The translations under genes and the position numbers were made by a program. From the NCBI GenBank assembly GCA_023544645.1, contig JAMJFO010000018.1:1-48292 (forward strand): a stretch of 48,292 nucleotides of DNA, written 5' to 3'. Below the pieces are notes generated by a model. The model did not search any database and was not told where the DNA came from. It saw only the letters and a program-made list of their open reading frames with translations. Below, piece by piece: positions 28,874-36,528 of this stretch. The stretch comes from Desulfobulbaceae bacterium. Lineage in GTDB: Bacteria > Desulfobacterota > Desulfobulbia > Desulfobulbales > Desulfobulbaceae. The stretch's first letter is position 1. The number at the start of each line of letters is the position of its first letter.

Positions 28874-29584
28874 ATGAGAGTTGTGACGATTTGTCTGTTC
28901 TGCCTGATGCTTGCCCTGGGCCAGGCATCGGCTGAAGAAAAAAAGCAGAATGAGTTGACCACCGATATCCAGAAACTGAGTTATGCCCTTGGGCTTGACT
29001 TGGGATCGTATTTCAAGACCCTGGGGGAAGACCTTGATCTGGAAGTGCTGCATCAGGGACTGCTGGATTCCTATAAGGGCAATACACCGTTGCTCACCCA
29101 GGAGGAGACTGCCCAGATACAGCAGCAGTTCGCCCAGAAGCAGCAGGAACGGCAGATCAAGGAGACCATAGAAATGATCACTGAGAACAAGAAGGCTGCC
29201 GAGGATTTTCTTAAGGAAAACGAGGACAAAGAAGGTGTACTAACTACTGAATCCGGCCTGCAGTACAAGGTCATTTCCCAGGGTGAAGGTCCCAAGCCCA
29301 AGGCCGAGGATGTGGTCAAGGTCCATTACAAGGGAACCTTGCTCGATGGCACCGAATTTGACAGTTCATACTCCAGGAACGAGCCTGCGGTCTTTCCGCT
29401 CAACCAGGTTATCCCGGGCTGGACTGAAGCAGTTCAGCTGATGAATGTCGGTTCCACGTACCAGTTGTTCCTGCCGCCGGATCTGGCCTATGGCGACCGT
29501 GGAGCGCCGCCGGTGATTGAACCCGGCTCAATGCTGGTGTTCGAGGTGGAGTTGCTCGGCATTGAAACCCCTCAGGGCGAGTGA
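28874..29584 (+). CDS. Secreted FKBP-type peptidyl-prolyl isomerase
   Basis: A 236-residue exported folding helper of the FkpA/Mip group. Residues 1-20 are a signal peptide (hydrophobic stretch, then QASA before Glu). An N-terminal dimerisation domain with helices rich in Gln and Glu runs to about 115, and the catalytic FKBP domain covers about 130-236, with VHYKGTLLDGTEFDSSY, the FPLNQVIPGW pocket and AYGDRGAPPVI. ATG 28874 follows AAAGGAG (28861-28867); the upstream in-frame ATG at 28799 has no such site and would bury the signal peptide. Confidence 0.9.
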   Translation: MRVVTICLFCLMLALGQASAEEKKQNELTTDIQKLSYALGLDLGSYFKTLGEDLDLEVLHQGLLDSYKGNTPLLTQEETAQIQQQFAQKQQERQIKETIEMITENKKAAEDFLKENEDKEGVLTTESGLQYKVISQGEGPKPKAEDVVKVHYKGTLLDGTEFDSSYSRNEPAVFPLNQVIPGWTEAVQLMNVGSTYQLFLPPDLAYGDRGAPPVIEPGSMLVFEVELLGIETPQGE

Positions 29585-29602
29585 TCCGCAAAACTCTGAA
29601 CA

Positions 29603-29791
29603 GTGAGAGTTGACGTGGGGAAAGGGAAAAAAAAGAGCAAAAAAAAATGTTGTGAAAAGTATCTCAAGACAGGAAAGCATTGCAAAACCTGCCCTCTCCT
29701 GATTCAGGAAGATGGGAAGAGGAAGAAACAGGGCAGGGATACTGGAAAACAGACAACAAAGAAAAAGAAGAATAAGAAAAAGAAAAAATAA
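29603..29791 (+). CDS. Small Lys/Cys-rich hypothetical protein
   Basis: A frame of up to 62 residues, about a third of them lysine, with a central CC...C..C motif (CCEKYLKTGKHCKTCP) flanked by basic tails. The motif looks like a metal-binding knuckle and is unlikely by chance, but I cannot assign a function. The start is uncertain: GTG 29603 or GTG 29615, neither with a good binding site. The frame runs through a nine-A tract, where slippage is possible. It lies between an FKBP gene and a strong terminator, so it is probably the last gene of that unit. Confidence 0.45.
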   Translation: MRVDVGKGKKKSKKKCCEKYLKTGKHCKTCPLLIQEDGKRKKQGRDTGKQTTKKKKNKKKKK

Positions 29792-29820
29792 CGTTTTTTC
29801 CCTTATAGTCACCAGCTTGG

Positions 29821-29858
29821 CACCGGATGTGGGTTATTTCCTGTATCCGGTGTTTTTT
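29821..29858 (+). terminator. Rho-independent terminator between converging operons
   Basis: CACCGGAT (29821-29828) pairs with ATCCGGTG (29845-29852), with a 16-base loop and six T after it. It acts on the plus strand and closes the FKBP unit ahead of the minus-strand operon. Confidence 0.75.
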
Positions 29859-29987
29859 GTGCTTCATCTGCCTCTCTTGTATAATCACCGATGGTTCTTA
29901 CCGGTAATAAATAAGCTCCTGCCCCGCTGCCATGCAAGGAATCTTCTGCCAGGGCAATCCGGCATCCTCGGAGGTGCCGGCATGGGT

Positions 29988-30815
29988 TCATGCATTGACG
30001 ATAGTGAGGGGGGCTGCCCGGCCGAGTTCGTTGTTCACCAGGTTTATATGCTTGATGTCCTGCCATTTTTTTTTTAACAGGCCGGCCCCGTGGGCATCCA
30101 TGGCTACAGGATCATAGGCGGCTGCCAGCCGGTTGACCGGAGGATCGCATGCCGGGCCCCATAGATGTGCTTCGGGCATGCCGACGGAGGCATCCAGCAG
30201 GGTGAAGTCCGGGGCGCGGTACCGGTTGAGGTCGGCTATGGCCTCCTGGATCCCGCTGTGAAAAGCTGATTTTTTCCAGCTCCCGCCCTGTTGGTAGTGA
30301 GAAGGGGGGGCAAGACCCATCATGTTTTTCATGGTTAGGGTTACGCCGGCCAGACTGTGCGCCTTGAGTACCGGAACGGAAAGCAGGAAGCATGCAAAGA
30401 CGATGCGCGGCAGGTGGATTTCCGGCCAGCGCCGGCAACGCTTGCTGCTCAGACGGACAAGATCCGCATGGTTGAGGTCGATCAGCTCTACCCGCAACTC
30501 TTCGGCCATGGCCGTATATCCCAGTTTGTCATAGGCGTGGCCGGTTTCATACGCAATGGACCCGCATCCTTCACCGATGAGTATCGGGGCATCGGTGATG
30601 GTCCGGAGGTATTGGACCAGCGCGGCCACCAGACCCACCGGAGTTGTAATGGGCGGCGCCAGGGCTTCAACCAGATTCGGTTTGATCAGTATAGGCAGGT
30701 CCTGGTTCGCCAGGTGTTTGTCCAGGCCGGCCAGGGTGAGGAGAGGAGGAATGGTTTTCTCCCAGGAAGTAAATTCTGCAACATATACCATGCCCTGCTG
30801 ATTTGCCTGTGGCAT
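29988..30815 (-). CDS. DUF362 domain protein
   Basis: A 275-residue protein of the DUF362 family, which includes uncharacterised proteins of anaerobes often linked to iron-sulfur or corrinoid enzymes. Seen are ILIKPNLVEALAPPITTPVGLV near the start, ILIGEGCGS, VPVLKAHSLAGVTLTMKNMMGL and the DASVGMPEAHLWGP segment. The ferredoxin-type CxxCxxC pairs found in some relatives are absent. I chose ATG at 30815, two bases after the stop of the ATPase gene; the frame extends further upstream but overlaps that gene. It is the last gene of the minus-strand operon. Confidence 0.75.
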   Translation of the reverse strand: MPQANQQGMVYVAEFTSWEKTIPPLLTLAGLDKHLANQDLPILIKPNLVEALAPPITTPVGLVAALVQYLRTITDAPILIGEGCGSIAYETGHAYDKLGYTAMAEELRVELIDLNHADLVRLSSKRCRRWPEIHLPRIVFACFLLSVPVLKAHSLAGVTLTMKNMMGLAPPSHYQQGGSWKKSAFHSGIQEAIADLNRYRAPDFTLLDASVGMPEAHLWGPACDPPVNRLAAAYDPVAMDAHGAGLLKKKWQDIKHINLVNNELGRAAPLTIVNA

Positions 30816-30817
30816 GG

Positions 30818-31468
30818 TCAGCCATTTCTCCGGATGCATTCCTCCAGGCCTTCCAGCAGGACAAAACGGCCAAGACGGACGACCGCGCAGGGAAAGCATC
30901 CGACAAAGAGAGGATTGTCACACAGCCCGCCGGAAAGATAGAGCTTTTCCGGTGAACCGGCAAAGCGGTAGCCGTTCATGGCTATGCCGCGAACAAACTT
31001 GGCAACGGCCTCGATCTCTGTCGATCCGCTGACCACGGCATCAAAAATATTGCTCATGCCCAGCACTCCGCAGGTGATGGAGAAGCCGCTGTCAGGAACC
31101 GGAATGGTGTTGAAGTCCAGGTCATAGTACTTGCCCAGCAGCTCTATGGTGAAGCCCATGGAGGCGCCGCATTCCGCGTTCCAGCCCATGTCGATGATCC
31201 GGTTGTCGACGTAGCGGATGAACTTGATGTCGCGGCTGCCGCAGTCAAGCAGGACAAAGTCGGGTTCGTTTATAAGAGATTCTCCTCCCCAGGCCAGGGC
31301 GGTAAGCTCATTGATACTCTGCCGGCTGCGGCGTCCCGCGTTATGACCGGTTGCCAGATCGGCGCAGAATTCCGGTTCCAGGTCCCTGGTGGCTACGATG
31401 CGGGGCGGCTGGCCCGATTCGGTGTCCAGGATTTTGCAGTACGAAGTGCCGAAATCCGCCAGAAGCAT
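30818..31468 (-). CDS. BadF/BadG/HgdC-type [4Fe-4S] activator ATPase
   Basis: A 216-residue ASKHA ATPase like the activators that use ATP to push an electron into 2-hydroxyacyl-CoA dehydratases or benzoyl-CoA reductases. Phosphate-1 loop ADFGTSYCK (residues 4-12), phosphate-2 loop LLDCGSRDIKF (73-83) and the SGGLCDNP adenosine motif are present. Cys100 (NAECGAS) and Cys133 (TCGVLGMS) fall where the dimer-bridging cluster cysteines lie in HgdC. No classical dehydratase subunits are adjacent; the partner could be the unknown protein encoded before it, whose stop overlaps this start by one base. Confidence 0.78.
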   Translation of the reverse strand: MLLADFGTSYCKILDTESGQPPRIVATRDLEPEFCADLATGHNAGRRSRQSINELTALAWGGESLINEPDFVLLDCGSRDIKFIRYVDNRIIDMGWNAECGASMGFTIELLGKYYDLDFNTIPVPDSGFSITCGVLGMSNIFDAVVSGSTEIEAVAKFVRGIAMNGYRFAGSPEKLYLSGGLCDNPLFVGCFPCAVVRLGRFVLLEGLEECIRRNG

Positions 31469-32223
31469 CAGCTGATTCTCCTCCTGGCGGTGACCCCGGA
31501 GAGTTCCAGAAATGCCTCGATCTTGGCCCGGGCGCTGTTGCCGGCGGTCACATCACAGTCAAGAAAGAGCGAGCGGGGATGGAGCCTGGCCAGGTGATGG
31601 GCCAGGGCGGTCTTGGCGCAGAAAGACTGGGCAAAAAAGACCGTGGGCACATCACTATTATAATATGTTTCAAGTTCCATGTTGGCCGGGGTTTTGTTTT
31701 CCATGCATCTGGTCCAGCCGTAAATGTGGGTGGTGTCCGGAAACAGGGATAGAATGGAAAAGTCCCGGGGCGGAACTCCCCAGAACCCGGCCACCGGGGC
31801 GCAGGGCGGCAGTTGTGCTTCAGCGGCGTCCGAGCTGACCGCCCTGGTGATGGCGCGGAATTTTTCCAGCAGAGGCATCCCGGACCGGCAGATACTGGTG
31901 CCGAAGGGCTTGTCGTCAAGGTTGCGGGTCTTGATGACCGGAATCCGGAGGATGTTATCGAGGACCATGGCCACATGCAGGGCGCAGTCGCACTTGCCGG
32001 GGCCGACATCAATGTAGATGGTGTCGAGCTTCAGGTGCATGGCATTGAGGACCACGGTTCGCAGTATCGCACAGTAGACTCTGGGCAGGTAGTTGGAGCT
32101 GAGTTCTATGGATTTCCTGATCTGCGGTTCGTCCAGATCAACAATCAGGCATTGTTCCCGGTTCAGTTTTCTGATGACGGACAGGGGGGGGACCCCGACA
32201 ATTCCCACGCGTCGGGGCTGCAT
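31468..32223 (-). CDS. Cys-rich protein of unknown function, partner of the activator ATPase
   Basis: I do not recognise this 251-residue protein with confidence. It is cytosolic by composition, has at least eight cysteines (among them GKCDC, TRCMEN, SFCAKTA and DCDVTAG) and ends in a basic tail. The order of strands and the cysteine positions recall, weakly, the HgdB/BcrC family of cluster-binding dehydratase subunits, which run about 380 residues, so this would be a short or divergent relative. It begins one base after lptG and overlaps the ATPase gene, so it is surely co-expressed with both. Confidence 0.45.
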   Translation of the reverse strand: MQPRRVGIVGVPPLSVIRKLNREQCLIVDLDEPQIRKSIELSSNYLPRVYCAILRTVVLNAMHLKLDTIYIDVGPGKCDCALHVAMVLDNILRIPVIKTRNLDDKPFGTSICRSGMPLLEKFRAITRAVSSDAAEAQLPPCAPVAGFWGVPPRDFSILSLFPDTTHIYGWTRCMENKTPANMELETYYNSDVPTVFFAQSFCAKTALAHHLARLHPRSLFLDCDVTAGNSARAKIEAFLELSGVTARRRIS

Positions 32224-32224
32224 G

Positions 32225-33307
32225 TCAGATATCCTCGCGCAGCAGGAGAAATATGCCCACCGCGCCTACGACCAGGTGGATTGAAGAGGCGGCAAACAAA
32301 GGACTCAGGTAACCGGCTTTGGCAAGTGACTGCTGGGTGCCCCATATGCCCCAGCAGACAAAGGCCAGGCCGCTGCTGACCGGAATGGCCAGCGACAGGT
32401 CGCGGCCCCATCTCCGATAGACGATCAGCAGCAGGGGCAGGCCGACCAGCAGCAGGGGCAGGCCCAGCAGGGTATAGGATATCCGGCCGTAAAATTCCGT
32501 CCAGGCCTTGTTGGCTTCAGCTTCTGTCTGCTGGTGTTTGGCATCCAGGAAAAGACCGGTAAGGGAAAGCTCCTTGGAGTAGTATTCCGGGACAAAAAAG
32601 TCGGACGGTTGTTCAGCGAAATCAAATCGGCGCTGTTTGAATATTTCAGTCTTGAAGTCCTTGGCGTCGAGGCTGGTCTGTACCTGCCCCATGGCAAGCC
32701 GCCAGGAGTTATCCTGCCAGACCGCCTGTTCGGCAGCTATAAGTCTGGTGAGATGATAGTTGTCGTCCCAGGATGCAAATGAGAAGGAATAAAAAATGTC
32801 CTGTTTGGGATCCGGTCTGACAAACGAAAAGAAACCGTTTTTCCCCCGGTAGTAATACCGTCCGTTCCTGAATATTCCCAAGGGGACTTTTCCTTTTACC
32901 TCTTCGATCCATATCCGGTTGGTGACTGCCATGGTCTTGGGCAGGACAAACTGGGACATGCCGAGCAGCAGGAGGCTGGCAACAGCTCCGGCCATAACAA
33001 TGGGAGTGATTATCCGTCGCAGAGGTATTCCGCAGGCCTTGAGAGCGATAAGCTCATTACTGTGGTTGAGGATGCCCAGGGAGATCACCCCGGCCAGAAG
33101 GATGCAGACCGGACCCATCTGTTCCAGGATAAAAGGAATATTCAGGAAAAAGAATTTGAAGACCATGCCCAGGGGTTTGCCTTTTTCCATGAAATTATCA
33201 TACTTCTCAACAAAGTCGATAAGGAGATAGATGGCGATAAGGGCCGCCATGATGGTGGCAATGTTCCTGATGAACTGGTTGATGATGTAGATGTCCAGGC
33301 GCTTCAT
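32225..33307 (-). CDS. lptG: LPS export permease LptG (YjgP/YjgQ family)
   Basis: A 360-residue inner-membrane subunit of the LptBFG transporter that pulls lipopolysaccharide from the membrane and pushes it onto the Lpt bridge. It has the family layout: three N-terminal and three C-terminal membrane helices around a periplasmic beta-jellyroll (about residues 125-270). NELIALKACGIPLRRIITP at the coupling helix is typical. No lptF is adjacent, which is unusual since the pair is often together. It is first in a four-gene minus-strand operon. Confidence 0.85.
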   Translation of the reverse strand: MKRLDIYIINQFIRNIATIMAALIAIYLLIDFVEKYDNFMEKGKPLGMVFKFFFLNIPFILEQMGPVCILLAGVISLGILNHSNELIALKACGIPLRRIITPIVMAGAVASLLLLGMSQFVLPKTMAVTNRIWIEEVKGKVPLGIFRNGRYYYRGKNGFFSFVRPDPKQDIFYSFSFASWDDNYHLTRLIAAEQAVWQDNSWRLAMGQVQTSLDAKDFKTEIFKQRRFDFAEQPSDFFVPEYYSKELSLTGLFLDAKHQQTEAEANKAWTEFYGRISYTLLGLPLLLVGLPLLLIVYRRWGRDLSLAIPVSSGLAFVCWGIWGTQQSLAKAGYLSPLFAASSIHLVVGAVGIFLLLREDI

Positions 33308-33384
33308 GTCTGTGGCATATTCCTTGGTATCCGGACTGCAGGTTTGGAGAAGATATATCTTGTCAAACAGGCGGATTGTTTCTT

Positions 33385-33413
33385 AGTATACGTGGATATT
33401 CACTCACAGGTAA
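33385..33413 (-). promoter_or_regulatory. Putative sigma-70 promoter for the lptG operon
   Basis: On the minus strand TTACCT (33413-33408) and TATACT (33390-33385) are 17 bases apart, about 78 bases before the lptG start. The 199-base divergent gap shows no other clear motif; I see no good promoter for the plus-strand gene. Confidence 0.4.
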
Positions 33414-33506
33414 GGATGAGCAGCAGATAACCGGGACATAATGTACCATTTACAGTTCACTGCAGTCAAGGAAGTTGCCCGCAGGGCACAATGACATAAA
33501 TATCCC

Positions 33507-35156
33507 ATGTGCAACCAGCCAACAGATATGCCCCTGGTTCAGGCGATACCGTTGGAGGCCGTCCCGCCCAGCCTGCAGGACAACACGGCCGATATTGACC
33601 GTCTGAAACTTGCCCTGCTCCCGGTTTTACGGAACATGGGCGTTGCTGGACGGGAATGTGTTGTGCCGGTGCAATCCCTGCCGCGGGTTGCGGCCGGTTT
33701 CCGGGCGGCCGGTTTTCGGGGGGATGTCGTGGTCAATATGCTTCCCCGGAGAGTGGAGATCGTCGATTTTGTTCGAGACGGGACCAGGCCCATCATGGCC
33801 ATGGCCCTGGATCTGGGCACGACCCATCTCGAAGCAACACTGCTGGATATGCGAACAGGCAATTCCCTTGCCGCCGGCCATGGTGTCAACCAACAGGTGC
33901 GATTCGGCGGCGATATCCTGAGCCGCATTCATTTTGCCGTTCGCTCCGGTCCCGGCGGGGAGCCGGACATCAGCGGGCTGGAAAAGCTGCAGCGGGAAGT
34001 CGTTGGTTCGATTAATCAGCTTGCCGATGATCTTGCGGGCAGGGCAGGGGCGCGACCGGAGGATATCCGGGGTTTGAGCGTTTCCGGCAATACGACCATG
34101 ATCCATCTTTTTCTTGGCACCAGTCCCTACCATATCTGCCGGGAACCCTACATCCCGCTGGTGAATGCCCCTGACCCCTGCCATGCCGTTGATCTGGGCG
34201 TGGCCATTTTTCCCATGGCCCCGGTATGGATCCTGCCCAGCATCGGCAGCTATTTCGGCGGTGATCTCATATCGGGTATCCTTGCCAGCGGCCTTGATGA
34301 ATCTGCAGCAACGCGGATGCTCATTGATGTCGGGACCAATGCCGAGGTAGTGCTGGGCAACAGGGACTGGCTGATCGCCTGCGCCGGCGCCGCCGGCCCG
34401 GCCCTGGAAGGCGGAGTGGCCAGAATGGGCATGCGGGCGACCGCAGGGGCTGTCGAGCATGTCCGCATCGATACCGCCAACTGGCAGCTCAATTACCGGA
34501 CCGTCGAGAATGCTCCGGCAGCAGGGATATGCGGTTCAGGCCTGATCGACCTGGTGGCGGAGATGTATCTGGCGCGGATCATCAATTTCCGGGGCAAGTT
34601 CCCTGCTGCCGTAGAACCTTGCTCGGAAGAACACAGGGCTTTTCTGGAAGAGCGGCTTGGCCGGGATGACACCGCGCCTTTTTTTGTGGTGGTTCCGGGT
34701 AGAGAAACAGCAGACGGCGCTCCGGTAATTCTCAGCCAGCTCGATCTCGATGCCATGATGCGGTCCAAGGCCGCCATGTATGCCATCCTGACCACGCTGG
34801 TCTCCCAGGTCGGTGTTGATTTTCATGAGCTGGACAGGATCTATGTTGCCGGAGCATTCGGCAAGCACATCGATCCCGGTCACGCAATAACCCTGGGAAT
34901 GATCCCGGACCTGCCGCTGTCCACCTACGAGTCGGTGGGGAACAGTTCGCTGCGGGGGGCCGAGCTGGTTCTGCTCTCTGAGTCGTGTCGTCATCGAAGC
35001 CGGGATATTCGGCGCAAGGTGACTTACCTGGAATTGAACGTCAACCAGGAGTTCATGATCCGGTTTTCCGGAGCACGGTTCATCCCGCATACCGATCCGG
35101 AACTTTTTCCTTCTGTCCCGTCGTTCCGCAACGGTTCGGATGAGGATTCCGCCTGA
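33507..35156 (+). CDS. RACo-like ASKHA protein lacking the ferredoxin domain
   Basis: A 549-residue protein of the ASKHA/DUF4445 group, whose best-known member, RACo, uses ATP to reactivate the cobalt centre of corrinoid proteins. The ATPase part is clear: ALDLGTTHLEATLLD (about 100-114), VSGNTTMIHLFLG, LIDVGTNAEVVLG (about 272-284) and GICGSGLIDLVAEM, with the C-terminal YVAGAFGKHIDP motif. Relatives begin with a [2Fe-2S] ferredoxin domain of about 95 residues; here the first 100 residues hold no cysteine cluster. An in-frame stop at 33492 rules out a longer start; ATG 33507 has no good binding site, and ATG 33528 is an alternative. Confidence 0.8.
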   Translation: MCNQPTDMPLVQAIPLEAVPPSLQDNTADIDRLKLALLPVLRNMGVAGRECVVPVQSLPRVAAGFRAAGFRGDVVVNMLPRRVEIVDFVRDGTRPIMAMALDLGTTHLEATLLDMRTGNSLAAGHGVNQQVRFGGDILSRIHFAVRSGPGGEPDISGLEKLQREVVGSINQLADDLAGRAGARPEDIRGLSVSGNTTMIHLFLGTSPYHICREPYIPLVNAPDPCHAVDLGVAIFPMAPVWILPSIGSYFGGDLISGILASGLDESAATRMLIDVGTNAEVVLGNRDWLIACAGAAGPALEGGVARMGMRATAGAVEHVRIDTANWQLNYRTVENAPAAGICGSGLIDLVAEMYLARIINFRGKFPAAVEPCSEEHRAFLEERLGRDDTAPFFVVVPGRETADGAPVILSQLDLDAMMRSKAAMYAILTTLVSQVGVDFHELDRIYVAGAFGKHIDPGHAITLGMIPDLPLSTYESVGNSSLRGAELVLLSESCRHRSRDIRRKVTYLELNVNQEFMIRFSGARFIPHTDPELFPSVPSFRNGSDEDSA

Positions 35157-35157
35157 C

Positions 35158-35187
35158 TTGCTTTTTACGCCAGGAGTATGCTATAGT
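35158..35187 (+). promoter_or_regulatory. Putative sigma-70 promoter upstream of the DHH gene
   Basis: TTGCTT (35158-35163) and TATAGT (35182-35187) with an 18-base spacer, beginning just after the stop of the preceding gene. Predicted transcripts would carry a 175-base leader. Confidence 0.4.
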
Positions 35188-35197
35188 TCTGCGTTTT

Positions 35198-35222
35198 TGA
35201 GGGCAGGCTGCTTCCGCCCTCA
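35198..35222 (+). promoter_or_regulatory. Leader hairpin upstream of the DHH gene
   Basis: TGAGGGC (35198-35204) pairs with GCCCTCA (35216-35222), right at the predicted transcript start. It precedes a second, terminator-like hairpin and may protect or regulate the leader. Confidence 0.4.
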
Positions 35223-35313
35223 TGATAACAATATGATGTTTATCGTGAATTATGTATGAACAGCTGCTTTTTCTTACAATGCGTTAAACTTGGCTGAAAG
35301 CATAATTGTGGCG

Positions 35314-35360
35314 CCACTGATTGCCGAGCTCCGTTTTCGCTTTCAGTGGTTTCTTTTTTT
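35314..35360 (+). terminator. Terminator hairpin ten bases before the DHH start
   Basis: CCACTGA (35314-35320) pairs with TCAGTGG (35343-35349), then TTTCTTTTTTT. It may end the preceding gene, but lying between a promoter-like sequence and the next start it may instead be a conditional attenuator. Confidence 0.65.
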
Positions 35361-35370
35361 AGGGGTATTT

Positions 35371-36402
35371 TTGAAAAACTGTAAACGTTTAGAAAAAATT
35401 GCCGATACCGTTACCCGGAGCGAAAGTAAAAACTCCGCTCTCTCCCGGTTGAATGGTTTTCTATCAATTTTTGACAAGGAGGATGAGGTGCTGGTGATTA
35501 TCAGCGCCGATCCCGATGCCCTGGCCAGCGCCCTGGCTGTCAAACGTCTTCTGCGCTACCGGGTGCAGAATGTGACCATTGGATATCCCAACGAGATAAG
35601 GCGTATGAATAACCTGGAAATGGTTAAGCGCCTCAAAATTCCCATTGAACGGTTGCATACGCTTAAAGTCAATGATTACAGCAAGCGGATTCTGCTGGAT
35701 TCGCAACCGGTGCATCTGCCGTGTTTTGAAAAGATTGAGTTTGATGTGGTGATCGATCATCACCCGGTGACCTCGGACTGGGATGCGAAATTTATCGACA
35801 TTCGACCCAATTATGGAGCCACATCGTCAATTATGGTTGAATACCTGAGAGCCGCATGCATCAAGCCATCGGTATCCCTTGCCACTGCTCTATTCTACGG
35901 TATCAAGGTTGATACCCAGAATTTCGAGAAAAGCGCGCTGCTGGCGGACGGCATTTCTTTCCGCTATCTATTTGATATCGCCAACCTGAACCTGGTGCGG
36001 AAGTTTGAGTTGACGGATATGCGCCGGTCGGAGCTGAAATATTTCAAGACAGCACTCAATGATCTCAAGGTCAGGAAGGGGAAGGCTTTTGTTCATGTCG
36101 GGCGGGTCTGGTCCCCGGATATCCTGGTCATCATTGCTGATTTCCTCAATCATGTTGATCAGTTTTCCTGGGTCATCGTGTCCGGTGTGCATGGTGAACG
36201 GCTTGTGGTAATTCTGCGATGCGACGGGTACCGTAAAAACGCCGGTAATTTCGCCGTCAGAACCTTCGGCAAATTCGGTGTGGCCGGAGGTCACAGAGAA
36301 GCGGCGCGGGCGGAACTGCCCCTGAAAAGTCTGGATATGGCTGATAACACAGAGTTTACCACCCAAACCCTTATCAAACTGGCGACCCGTTATGAAAAGT
36401 AG
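35371..36402 (+). CDS. DHH-family phosphoesterase (NrnA-like)
   Basis: A 343-residue protein with a DHH and a DHHA1 domain, the fold of nanoRNases/pAp phosphatases and cyclic dinucleotide phosphodiesterases. Manganese motifs are intact: SADPDA (Asp47, Asp49), LLDSQP and DHH (129-131); the substrate motif GGHREAA is at about 306-312 in DHHA1. Its substrate cannot be told from sequence. I choose TTG 35371, after AGGGG at 35361-35365. The frame is open from TTG 35290, but that would include the terminator hairpin in the coding part. Confidence 0.82.
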   Translation: MKNCKRLEKIADTVTRSESKNSALSRLNGFLSIFDKEDEVLVIISADPDALASALAVKRLLRYRVQNVTIGYPNEIRRMNNLEMVKRLKIPIERLHTLKVNDYSKRILLDSQPVHLPCFEKIEFDVVIDHHPVTSDWDAKFIDIRPNYGATSSIMVEYLRAACIKPSVSLATALFYGIKVDTQNFEKSALLADGISFRYLFDIANLNLVRKFELTDMRRSELKYFKTALNDLKVRKGKAFVHVGRVWSPDILVIIADFLNHVDQFSWVIVSGVHGERLVVILRCDGYRKNAGNFAVRTFGKFGVAGGHREAARAELPLKSLDMADNTEFTTQTLIKLATRYEK

Positions 36403-36453
36403 GCAAACCACGGGCCGCTTCCTTCTTTCCTGTTGAATTTTTCTTCATTTGTC

Positions 36454-36488
36454 TTGCGGTAATAGCGCATTATGCCCTACTATATAAT
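36454..36488 (+). promoter_or_regulatory. Putative sigma-70 promoter for the two glgC-like genes
   Basis: TTGCGG (36454-36459), 18 bases, then TACTAT (36478-36483) running into TATAAT (36483-36488). It lies about 45 bases before the first start. Confidence 0.5.
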
Positions 36489-36528
36489 ATAGAAACGGTA
36501 TTTCAGATAAAATCTCACAGGTTTTCCC

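Noticed and set aside
29959-29980. CCGGCA/TGCCGG hairpin just downstream of the minus-strand operon
   Set aside because: No T run follows on the minus strand, so a Rho-independent terminator is not supported.
30816-30899. Extended start of the DUF362 gene into the ATPase gene
   Set aside because: The extra 28 residues are unlike the family, and the ATG at 30815 gives the tight spacing seen elsewhere in the operon.
35290-35370. Longer N-terminus for the DHH phosphoesterase from TTG 35290
   Set aside because: It would translate through a terminator hairpin, has no ribosome binding site, and adds residues unlike the family.
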